Assembly: GCA_947505915.1 (NCBI GenBank) | Contig: CANNNH010000133.1 | Coordinates: 1 to 5,280, forward strand | Source: Comamonadaceae bacterium | GTDB lineage: Bacteria; Pseudomonadota; Gammaproteobacteria; Burkholderiales; Burkholderiaceae | Direction: 5' to 3' | DNA: 5,280 nucleotides | Part shown: in pieces, positions 1 to 5,274 of the stretch | Layout of the letters: each line of letters begins with the position of its first letter | Position numbering within the stretch: the stretch's first letter is position 1 | Notes under the pieces: generated by a model | Told to the model about the DNA's origin: nothing | Seen by the model: only the letters and a program-made list of their open reading frames with translations | Databases searched by the model: none | Program-made: the position numbers and the translations under genes

Positions 1-1
1 G

Positions 2-253
2 CTTGGCTTGCTTGGCAAAGTGATTGGCTTTTCAGTGCTTGCCATGCAAATTGGCCAGATCCAAAGCTTTGATCCCTCCCAAGCACAAGATCTTCTTCGC
101 AACCTTACATCAGGGCTGGGCGTGGCACTGCTGACCACCATGGTGGGCTTGGTCGGCAATATCTTGCTGGGGCTTCAACTCACCCGCATGGACCGCTTTG
201 CCGATGATTTGGTGGCGCAGGCTCAGCGCCACGGCATGCGTATACCGCGTTAA
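2..253 (+). CDS. MotA/TolQ/ExbB-type proton-channel subunit, C-terminal part (5' end outside window)
   Basis: The 83 visible residues form the C-terminal end of an inner-membrane channel subunit of the MotA/TolQ/ExbB family, which uses the ion gradient to drive work through a partner of the ExbD/TolR/MotB type. The frame is open from the first full codon, so the start lies upstream of the window. Two family hallmarks are visible. LGLLGKVIGF at the very start matches the third-helix motif LGLLGTVxG, and GLGVALLTTMVGLVGNILLG matches the fourth helix, with the usual Thr before the small-residue GL step. A short basic/acidic tail (RMDRFADDL) follows, as in ExbB/TolQ. The oddity is Lys (nt 17-19) at the place where the family has a channel-lining Thr. 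The next gene, 14 nt downstream, encodes an ExbD-like protein, which supports the assignment. MotA, TolQ and ExbB subtypes cannot be separated from this fragment. Confidence 0.85.
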   Translation, partial: LGLLGKVIGFSVLAMQIGQIQSFDPSQAQDLLRNLTSGLGVALLTTMVGLVGNILLGLQLTRMDRFADDLVAQAQRHGMRIPR

Positions 254-267
254 GAACAGCAGTTTTT

Positions 268-897
268 ATGCGCAAGCTCAGACACTCTCGCGAACCTGAG
301 GTCGATCCTTTCTACGACATGTTGTTCAACATGCTCATCGCGTTTGTGTTTTGCTTCATCATTGCGTTGTTGGCCATGAACCCCAAGGCTTTGAAGTCAG
401 GCGACATTCCTGCCAAAGCCGAATTCATCATCACGCTGTCGTGGCCTGACTTGAACCCCAATGATTTGGATTTGTGGGTGCAAGGCCCCTCGGGAGAGAG
501 CGTTTGGTTTCGCAACCGCGAGGCTGACCTGATGCACCTAGACCGCGATGACCGAGGCAACTCCAACAACACCATCATGGTCAATGGGAATAAAGTGATC
601 AACCCTTTGCGCCAAGAAGTGGTGACGATTCGCAGCATCGTGCCTGGCGAGTACGTGGTCAATGCCCACTACTATGAAACCAAGGAAATTGACCGCAACG
701 ACCCCAAAACTGGCCAACCGGTTGAAGCCATTTTGTCGGTCATCAAGGTCAACCCCAAAGCCGAGGTTGTTTACTATGGTCAAGCCACGCTGGAAAGCCG
801 TGGCAAAGAGGTCACCATGACTCGCTTTACAGTCACGCCCAATGGCGGTGTTGATAACGTCAACACCATCCCCAAAATTCTTGTGAAGTCTTTTTAA
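268..897 (+). CDS. ExbD/TolR/MotB-like single-helix membrane protein with a DUF2135/YfaP-like periplasmic domain
   Basis: This 209-residue protein has a basic N-terminus (MRKLRHSR), one hydrophobic helix at about residues 18-38, and a periplasmic domain filling the rest. Asp17 in FYDMLFNMLIAF sits just at the membrane entry, as the proton-carrying Asp does in ExbD, TolR and MotB; I infer the same role here. The soluble part (about 52-209) looks beta-rich. It has DLDLWVQGPSG (66-76), an acidic LDRDD stretch (91-95) and a PGEY turn (126-129). This pattern resembles DUF2135/YfaP-like domains (DLDLxVxxPxG, then an acidic loop, then PGxY), possibly metal-binding, but the match is by eye. It lacks the usual small ExbD/TolR periplasmic domain and the OmpA-like peptidoglycan-binding domain of MotB. 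The ATG lies 14 nt after the channel gene with no clear ribosome-binding site, so translational coupling is likely. The membrane half is fairly sure and the domain name is tentative. Confidence 0.75.
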   Translation: MRKLRHSREPEVDPFYDMLFNMLIAFVFCFIIALLAMNPKALKSGDIPAKAEFIITLSWPDLNPNDLDLWVQGPSGESVWFRNREADLMHLDRDDRGNSNNTIMVNGNKVINPLRQEVVTIRSIVPGEYVVNAHYYETKEIDRNDPKTGQPVEAILSVIKVNPKAEVVYYGQATLESRGKEVTMTRFTVTPNGGVDNVNTIPKILVKSF

Positions 898-898
898 T

Positions 899-1396
899 AT
901 GTCGCTTACCTTTATTCTTGTCTTCGTTATCTTTGCTTTTTTACTGGCATTGGCCTTGGTTTTTTCACACTGGCCGCGTTGGCTCAAAGGCTTGCTGGCC
1001 ATTGGCGTGACGGGGTTTTATTTCTTTGGTTTTGCCAGTGTGCATTCCTTATTGGGTTTGCCCAGCACAGACGCTTTGCCACCACGCTTTGTGATGATTG
1101 CCGCCATCGTGGATGAACCTCGCGGGAAATTCCCTGGCGCGTTGTACATGTGGGTCACGCCCATTGAAGAAGGCAAAAGTGTGATGCACCCGCGTGCCTA
1201 CCAACTCCCCTACACCCGCGTCCTCCACGAGCAGATTGCCGACGGTATGAAAAAAGGCCGTGAAGGTGTGCCTCAAATGGGCACTGCTGAGGCTAAAGCA
1301 GGTAACGGCAAAGGTCCTACCTGGCTCAACCCTGGGACCGATGAACAAGAGGTGAAGATTTTAGATTTGCCCACACCTCAAGTCCCTGAGAAATAA
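899..1396 (+). CDS. Two-helix membrane protein of unknown function
   Basis: I do not recognise a named family for this 165-residue protein. Residues 3-23 and about 29-52 are strongly hydrophobic and are separated by a short WPRWLK loop, giving two membrane helices joined by a very short turn. The rest is soluble: a compact part with GLPSTDALPPRF (53-64) and IVDEPRGKFPGALYMWVTP, then a polar Lys/Glu/Gly-rich stretch and a Pro-rich tail ending in TPQVPEK. The C-terminal part contains YQLPYTRVLHEQI. The start ATG is one base after the stop of the ExbD-like gene and the next gene begins two bases after its stop. It is therefore almost certainly translated as part of the same operon and is probably a structural or assembly part of the same envelope complex. 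That role is inferred from position only. Confidence 0.8.
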   Translation: MSLTFILVFVIFAFLLALALVFSHWPRWLKGLLAIGVTGFYFFGFASVHSLLGLPSTDALPPRFVMIAAIVDEPRGKFPGALYMWVTPIEEGKSVMHPRAYQLPYTRVLHEQIADGMKKGREGVPQMGTAEAKAGNGKGPTWLNPGTDEQEVKILDLPTPQVPEK

Positions 1397-1398
1397 CC

Positions 1399-2118
1399 AT
1401 GCGCTGCTTCATCCTTGCTGCTTGCAGCCTGCTTTTTCTCACCGCCTGTGACAAGCCTGCGAATGACAACCCCTTGTTTCCACTGGGCGCCGGCAAGCGT
1501 TGGACCTATGAAATTGAAACGGTGTACGACGACCCCGAAGGCAAAACCGTCAAGCAAACGATGGCGTTTCACAACTTGGGCAGCGCTTCTTTGGCTGACG
1601 GTTCTACTGCTTGGCTGCGTCGCAGCAGCAATGGCCATGAATACTGGTTTCAAATCACTGACAAGGGTGTGGGCCGAGTCGCAATGAAGTCACCGCTGCA
1701 AGAGCAAGCCGTGATGGATGAGGAACCACGCCAGGTTTTGCCCAGCGATGTGGCTATAGGCGCCCAATGGAAGCACAACACCCTGCCTTATTTTTTACGC
1801 CGCCGCAACGAGTCACCGGCTGAAATGCGTTATGTGGATAAATACAAAAGCATTCCCATGACTTACGTTGTCGCTGCCAAAGATGTATCGCTTGATACGC
1901 CAGCAGGTCGCTTTGAGCAATGTGTGCGTGTTGACGGGCAAATGGAGATGATGCTTTGGCATGACGATGGCCGTACCTATAAACCAACCCCCCTGCTGAC
2001 AAGGGAGTGGTATTGCCCAGGCGTGGGTTTGGCGCAATTCGAGCGCGATGAGCCCACCACAGCCCAATTTTTTCAGGGCGGTCAAATGCGCATGCGCATC
2101 ACCGATTTCACGCCTTAA
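1399..2118 (+). CDS. Predicted lipoprotein of unknown function
   Basis: The 239-residue product begins with a short lipoprotein signal peptide ending in the lipobox LTAC, so Cys17 should be lipidated after signal peptidase II cleavage. Asp18 directly follows it; in enterobacteria Asp at this position favours retention in the inner membrane, though the rule is less certain elsewhere. The mature part opens with NPLFPLGAGKRWTYEIET, then has a TPAGRFEQCVRV stretch (Cys175) and REWYCPGVGLAQFE (Cys206). This FPL-x-G-x-x-W-x-Y ... TPAG-x-F ... WY-x-PGVGL pattern recurs in secreted or lipid-anchored bacterial proteins of unknown function, related in look to TapB/DUF3108-type beta proteins. Cys175 and Cys206 could form a disulfide. 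A GAG at 1388-1390 gives a modest ribosome-binding site 8 nt before ATG. It is the last gene of the run starting with the channel subunit and is followed by a probable terminator. Confidence 0.8.
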   Translation: MRCFILAACSLLFLTACDKPANDNPLFPLGAGKRWTYEIETVYDDPEGKTVKQTMAFHNLGSASLADGSTAWLRRSSNGHEYWFQITDKGVGRVAMKSPLQEQAVMDEEPRQVLPSDVAIGAQWKHNTLPYFLRRRNESPAEMRYVDKYKSIPMTYVVAAKDVSLDTPAGRFEQCVRVDGQMEMMLWHDDGRTYKPTPLLTREWYCPGVGLAQFERDEPTTAQFFQGGQMRMRITDFTP

Positions 2119-2138
2119 CTTAATTCAAACTGACGACC

Positions 2139-2183
2139 AGCTTGGGGCTTTCTTACATCTGAAAGACAAGCTTGTTTCTTTTT
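2139..2183 (+). terminator. Probable intrinsic terminator after the lipoprotein gene
   Basis: An outer stem AGCTTG (2139-2144)/CAAGCT (2167-2172) encloses an inner stem CTTTC (2148-2152)/GAAAG (2161-2165) with an 8-base loop. The two stems are separated by an internal loop of GGG on one side and A on the other. A T-rich run (2173-2183, interrupted by G and C) follows. It lies 20 nt after the stop codon. The internal loop makes it weaker than the terminator at 4005-4030. Confidence 0.5.
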
Positions 2184-2204
2184 GAGAAATTCCTTGTGTT
2201 AAAT

Positions 2205-2229
2205 ACCCCAACTAGGGTTTCTGCTAGTT
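2205..2229. promoter_or_regulatory. Nested inverted repeats, candidate operator for the PQQ dehydrogenase gene
   Basis: Two inverted repeats overlap here. AACTAG (2210-2215) and CTAGTT (2224-2229) are perfect 6-base arms around 8 bases. ACCC (2205-2208) and GGGT (2215-2218) are shorter arms sharing the same core. They sit just upstream of the best -10-like sequences, where an activator or repressor commonly binds. Genes for PQQ dehydrogenases are often controlled by two-component regulators and lanthanide- or alcohol-responsive switches. That this site serves such a regulator is inference. Confidence 0.4.
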
Positions 2230-2238
2230 TATGTCTTA

Positions 2239-2254
2239 TATAACTCTTTAAAAT
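2239..2254 (+). promoter_or_regulatory. Candidate -10 region(s) for the PQQ dehydrogenase gene
   Basis: Two -10-like hexamers lie in the AT-rich leader: TATAAC (2239-2244) and TAAAAT (2249-2254), each close to TATAAT. No good -35 hexamer is found at 16-18 bases upstream (the best is GTTTCT at 2217-2222 for the first). This fits an activator-dependent promoter using the adjacent inverted repeat. The leader to the ATG would be roughly 45-60 nt. Transcript mapping would be needed to choose between them. Confidence 0.3.
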
Positions 2255-2296
2255 ATCTGAGTTAGTTGAATTCCTGTTGTTCTTTATTTAACCCTT

Positions 2297-2301
2297 AAGG
2301 A
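2297..2301 (+). promoter_or_regulatory. Ribosome-binding site of the PQQ dehydrogenase gene
   Basis: AAGGA lies 6 bases before the ATG at 2308. It is the clearest Shine-Dalgarno sequence in the window, and it fixes the start together with the signal peptide that begins there. Confidence 0.8.
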
Positions 2302-2307
2302 TTTTGT

Positions 2308-3987
2308 ATGAAACTTTTGTTTAAATCAGTTGCCATGGCTACCGCCTTGGGCGCTGCCTCACTGGCAAGCGCACAAAATTGGCCGATTTACGGCGGTGAC
2401 GAAGGTAATCAGCGTTACAGCCAAGCATCTCAAATCACACCAGCAAACGTCAACAAGTTGACCGTTAAATGGGCGTTGCAATTGGGCACCAACCGTTCGC
2501 AAGAATCGACCCCTATTTTGGTGGGCGATACCCTGTATGTGACTTCTTCATTCGGACCCAAAAACGTTTTTGCCGTGAACGCAAAAACCGGTGAAGTCAA
2601 GTGGAAATACTCTCCCGAAATGCCCAAAGCGATTGACCAATACGCTTGCTGCGACGTCAACAACCGCGGTGTTTCTTACAACGATGGCAAGATTTTCTTT
2701 GGCCGCCTCGACTCACAAGTGACTGCACTTGACGCCAAGTCGGGCAAAGAAATCTGGACGACCAAAGTGGTTGACTACACCGCAGGTTCAGTCATCACCT
2801 CACCCCCTACATTGGTAAAAAACCTGGTCATCACTGGTTTCGGCGGCGGTGAATACGGTGTGCGTGGTGCCTTGGTTGCACTAGACCAAGCTACTGGCAA
2901 GGAAGTGTGGCGTACCCACACCGTGCCAATGGGCAATGAAAAACATGCTGACACCTGGAAAGGTGACTCTGCCAAAACAGGCGGTGGCGCTGCTTGGTTC
3001 ATTGGATCCTACGATGCCAAGTTGAACCTTGTGTACTACGGCACCAGCAACCCAAGTCCCTGGTCTGCTATTGTTCGTGGCAATGACTCTTCTGACATTG
3101 GCAAGTTCTCAAACCTTTACTCCGCTTCAGTAGTGGCTATGAACCCTGACACCGGCAACATCGTGTGGCACTACCAGTTCACACCCCATGATGCATGGGA
3201 CTACGACGGTGTGAACGAACTCGTGTTTGCTGACCTGCCTGTTGACGGCAAAAAAGTGCCCGTCATCATGCAAGCCAACCGTAACGGTTTCTTCTACGTG
3301 ATCGACCGTGCCAACGGCAAGTTGATTTCTGCCAAGCAGTTCGTCAACGGTGTGAACTGGGCCACTGGCATTGACCTGAAAACTGGCGCACCCATCGAAG
3401 CCGCTGGTAACGTCAAGCGTCCCCAGATGAAAAAATGGGCCAAAGACATTTGCCCCAACTTGATCGGCGGCAAAAACTGGATGCCCATGTCTTACAACCC
3501 TAAAACTGGCTTGGTGTACATACCCACCATCAACCTGTGCATGGACTTGGAAGGTGTTCAAGAAGAGTACAAACGCGGCCAGTTTTATTTGGGCGTGAAC
3601 TTTGACCTCGGCAAAATGGGCCCTGGTGGCCACGGCGGCGGTTTGAAAGCTTGGGATCCCGTTGCACAAAAAGAAGTCTGGTTCAACAAGGAAGAACTCC
3701 CTTTCAACGGTGGCACTATGACCACCTCTACCGGCCTGGTCTTTGCGGGTGACATCAAAGGTACTTTCCGCGCCATGGATGCCAAAACTGGTAAAGAACT
3801 GTGGAAATTCAACACTGGCTCTGGCATTTCTGCTGCCCCCATGACTTACACCTTGGACGGCAAACAGTATTTGGCAGTCGTCTCTGGCCGTACACAGTCA
3901 ATTCCTGCTTTCTTCGGCGCTTTGGGTGAAAAAATGGTTGCTGCCAGTCCTGAAGGCGGTACCTTGTTCGTGTTCACTTTGAACTGA
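2308..3987 (+). CDS. PQQ-dependent alcohol dehydrogenase, methanol/ethanol family, predicted lanthanide-type (XoxF/ExaF-like)
   Basis: This 559-residue periplasmic quinoprotein should oxidise a primary alcohol (methanol, ethanol or similar) to the aldehyde, passing electrons from PQQ to a cytochrome c. A Sec signal peptide ends at ASA/QNWP (cleavage after residue 22). Repeated beta-propeller motifs of the type A-x-D-x-x-T-G-K-x-x-W are spread over its length. Family residues visible are the vicinal Cys114-Cys115 pair (ACCDVNNRG), Glu182 in GGGEYGVRG and Asn248 in YYGTSNPSPW as metal ligands, Trp230 as the likely PQQ-stacking residue, Arg325 in QANRNGFF, and catalytic Asp298 in WDYDGVNE. Asp300, two residues later, is the extra ligand that marks lanthanide enzymes; calcium MxaF has Ala there. 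At 559 residues it is shorter than typical XoxF (about 600), and the C-terminal half (ICPNLIGGKNWMPMSY, SIPAFFGALGEK) recalls ethanol-type enzymes, so the XoxF versus ExaF/PedH clade is unresolved. No haem motif is present. The partner gene lies 126 nt downstream. Confidence 0.95.
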   Translation: MKLLFKSVAMATALGAASLASAQNWPIYGGDEGNQRYSQASQITPANVNKLTVKWALQLGTNRSQESTPILVGDTLYVTSSFGPKNVFAVNAKTGEVKWKYSPEMPKAIDQYACCDVNNRGVSYNDGKIFFGRLDSQVTALDAKSGKEIWTTKVVDYTAGSVITSPPTLVKNLVITGFGGGEYGVRGALVALDQATGKEVWRTHTVPMGNEKHADTWKGDSAKTGGGAAWFIGSYDAKLNLVYYGTSNPSPWSAIVRGNDSSDIGKFSNLYSASVVAMNPDTGNIVWHYQFTPHDAWDYDGVNELVFADLPVDGKKVPVIMQANRNGFFYVIDRANGKLISAKQFVNGVNWATGIDLKTGAPIEAAGNVKRPQMKKWAKDICPNLIGGKNWMPMSYNPKTGLVYIPTINLCMDLEGVQEEYKRGQFYLGVNFDLGKMGPGGHGGGLKAWDPVAQKEVWFNKEELPFNGGTMTTSTGLVFAGDIKGTFRAMDAKTGKELWKFNTGSGISAAPMTYTLDGKQYLAVVSGRTQSIPAFFGALGEKMVAASPEGGTLFVFTLN

Positions 3988-4004
3988 TCTCAGCTGTGAT
4001 TTAG

Positions 4005-4030
4005 ACGCCGCCCTTCGGGGCGGTGTTTTT
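4005..4030 (+). terminator. Strong intrinsic terminator after the PQQ dehydrogenase gene
   Basis: A hairpin with arms ACGCCGCCC (4005-4013) and GGGCGGTGT (4018-4026), including one G-U pair, is closed by a TTCG tetraloop of the very stable C(UUCG)G type. It is followed by a T run ending at 4030. It starts 17 nt after the stop codon. It should end most dehydrogenase transcripts, leaving the downstream gene to read-through or its own promoter. Confidence 0.92.
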
Positions 4031-4057
4031 AATTCAAGGTCTTCTTTTAAAGTGCTG

Positions 4058-4089
4058 TTGGTTTTAAGACAGTCTTTTAAAAGTATATT
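4058..4089 (+). promoter_or_regulatory. Weak candidate promoter for the XoxJ-cytochrome gene
   Basis: TATATT (4084-4089) matches a -10 hexamer in five of six bases, 24 bases before the ATG at 4114. The only TTG-type -35 nearby is TTGGTT (4058-4063), but the 20-base spacing is too long. The stretch is very AT-rich and holds repeated TCTTTTAAA motifs, so -10-like matches are expected by chance. The terminator just upstream makes some promoter here plausible. Confidence 0.25.
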
Positions 4090-4102
4090 TTTTTAATTTT
4101 GT

Positions 4103-4106
4103 GGAG
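4103..4106 (+). promoter_or_regulatory. Ribosome-binding site that decides the start of the XoxJ-cytochrome gene
   Basis: GGAG lies 7 bases before the ATG at 4114. The frame is also open from a TTG at 4099, but that codon lies upstream of the GGAG, so translation should begin at 4114. From there the product has a normal signal peptide. Confidence 0.75.
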
Positions 4107-4113
4107 TTTTTTG

Positions 4114-5274
4114 ATGTTCAAGCTTGGCTTTAACAGTACACGCTTTTTTCTCTCTTCTGCAGCTTTGGTCTTGGCGGCATCCACCGCCTCCCTTGCCACT
4201 GCCGCTGAACCTTTGCGTGTTTGTTCTGACCCTGACAATCTGCCCTTTAGTAAATCTGAGGGTGCTGACAGGGGTCTGTATATAGACCTTGCTGAAATGG
4301 TTGGCAAGCGACTTGGCACCACAGTGGAATATGTGTGGTGGTTGTCGTTCAACCAACGTCGCGCTTTGCGCAACACCATGGATGGCTGCGACGCTTATTT
4401 CGCACTGCCTGCAGATGCGCAGTACCGCGTCAAGGGTGTTGATAAAAGCAATGCTTTCCTCAACCTCAGCTACGCCATCGTTGCACCGTTAGGTCAGACC
4501 TTCACTGGTTTGGCTGACCTCAAAGGAAAGCGTGTGGGCGTGATGTATGGCTCGCCACCTCAAATTTTGTTGGCCACGCGTGAAGGCTACACATGGAACA
4601 CTTTCCGCACCCATGAGCAAATGTTTGAAGCCCTCGACAAAGGTGAAGTGGATTTGGCCTTGATGTGGGGTCCAAGTGCTGGCTTTGACAACCTCAAGCT
4701 CTTCAACAGCCGCTGGCAAGTTTTGCCCGTGCGAGGGGATAGCTTGACGGGTCAAGTGGCTGTGGCTGTTTCTAAGTCCAAGCCTGGCCTGAAAGACCAG
4801 ATCAACCAAGCTTTGCAAGATTTGCAACCTGAAATTGCCAAGTTGGTCGTGAAATATGGCTTTCCCACACAGGCACCCATCGATTTGGTGCTCACCACCA
4901 AGACACCTCTGAATCCTTCCAGCACCGTGACTGCACAAAAGCTTTCAGCCAAGTCTGGCTTTGTTCGTGTGGGCATGAAAGAGACTCAAAAACCTGAGTG
5001 GCTGGTCGCAAACGCTTCGTTAAGCCCGGATGAAGCCAAGTCGGTATTTAACAACAAGTGTTCACATTGCCATGGCGCCAACGGGGCCTCTCCTGTCCAG
5101 GAACGTGATTTACGCAAACTCACCATTCGCTACAAAGACGAGTGGAAAGATGTGGCCTTCACCACCATCACCAAAGGACGCCCAGACTATGGAATGCCCT
5201 CTTGGAATGGCATCATTCCCGATGAAGAAATCAAAAGTCTCATCGATTTCTTAGCTACCGTCCAAAAGAAATAA
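4114..5274 (+). CDS. Fusion protein: XoxJ/MxaJ-like periplasmic solute-binding domain plus C-terminal cytochrome c domain
   Basis: The 386-residue product starts with a Sec signal peptide (cleavage near residues 30-31, ATAA/EP). Residues 32 to about 251 form a family-3 solute-binding-protein fold of the quinoprotein-dehydrogenase-associated type (XoxJ/MxaJ). Marks are LRVCSDPDNLPFS (34-46), VEYVWW, GCDAYFALPAD and DLALMWGPSAG; Cys37 and Cys92 are at positions likely to form the family disulfide. A linker of about 50 residues leads to a compact cytochrome c domain (303-386) with CSHCH (Cys316, Cys319, His320) for covalent haem and Met361 in YGMPSW as the likely sixth ligand. XoxJ-type proteins are thought to help activate the dehydrogenase, and XoxG/cL takes its electrons; here both are on one chain. 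The haem domain, about 84 residues, is much smaller than XoxG/cL. It follows the PQQ dehydrogenase on the same strand. No stop codon or frame change interrupts the junction, so the fusion is real within this sequence. Confidence 0.92.
   Translation: MFKLGFNSTRFFLSSAALVLAASTASLATAAEPLRVCSDPDNLPFSKSEGADRGLYIDLAEMVGKRLGTTVEYVWWLSFNQRRALRNTMDGCDAYFALPADAQYRVKGVDKSNAFLNLSYAIVAPLGQTFTGLADLKGKRVGVMYGSPPQILLATREGYTWNTFRTHEQMFEALDKGEVDLALMWGPSAGFDNLKLFNSRWQVLPVRGDSLTGQVAVAVSKSKPGLKDQINQALQDLQPEIAKLVVKYGFPTQAPIDLVLTTKTPLNPSSTVTAQKLSAKSGFVRVGMKETQKPEWLVANASLSPDEAKSVFNNKCSHCHGANGASPVQERDLRKLTIRYKDEWKDVAFTTITKGRPDYGMPSWNGIIPDEEIKSLIDFLATVQKK

Noticed and set aside
8..10. TTG at 8 as the real start of the channel subunit
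   Set aside because: It falls inside the conserved LGLLG motif of the third helix and the frame is open to the window edge, so the gene is simply cut by the window.
538..1002. Open frame on the - strand (154 codons) across the ExbD-like and membrane-protein genes
   Set aside because: It is antisense to two supported, tightly packed genes, with no promoter, ribosome-binding site or family signature seen.
2119..2307. Small gene or riboswitch between the lipoprotein and dehydrogenase genes
   Set aside because: No open frame with a ribosome-binding site and no recognisable riboswitch core was seen; the stretch is explained by a terminator, inverted repeats and promoter-like AT-rich sequence.
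3127..3669. Long open frame on the - strand (180 codons) inside the dehydrogenase gene
   Set aside because: It is wholly antisense to a well-supported gene and its translation shows no recognisable domain; such shadows are common opposite coding sequence with this codon use.
2308..3987. Quinohaemoprotein alcohol dehydrogenase with its own haem domain
   Set aside because: There is no CxxCH in the protein and it ends right after the last propeller motif; the haem is carried by the downstream gene product.
4099..4113. TTG at 4099 as the start of the XoxJ-cytochrome gene
   Set aside because: It lies upstream of the GGAG ribosome-binding site, which is correctly spaced from the ATG at 4114; starting there would add five residues before a normal signal peptide.
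4489..4938. Open frame on the - strand (149 codons) inside the fusion gene
   Set aside because: It is antisense to the solute-binding domain, and its translation resembles no known family.
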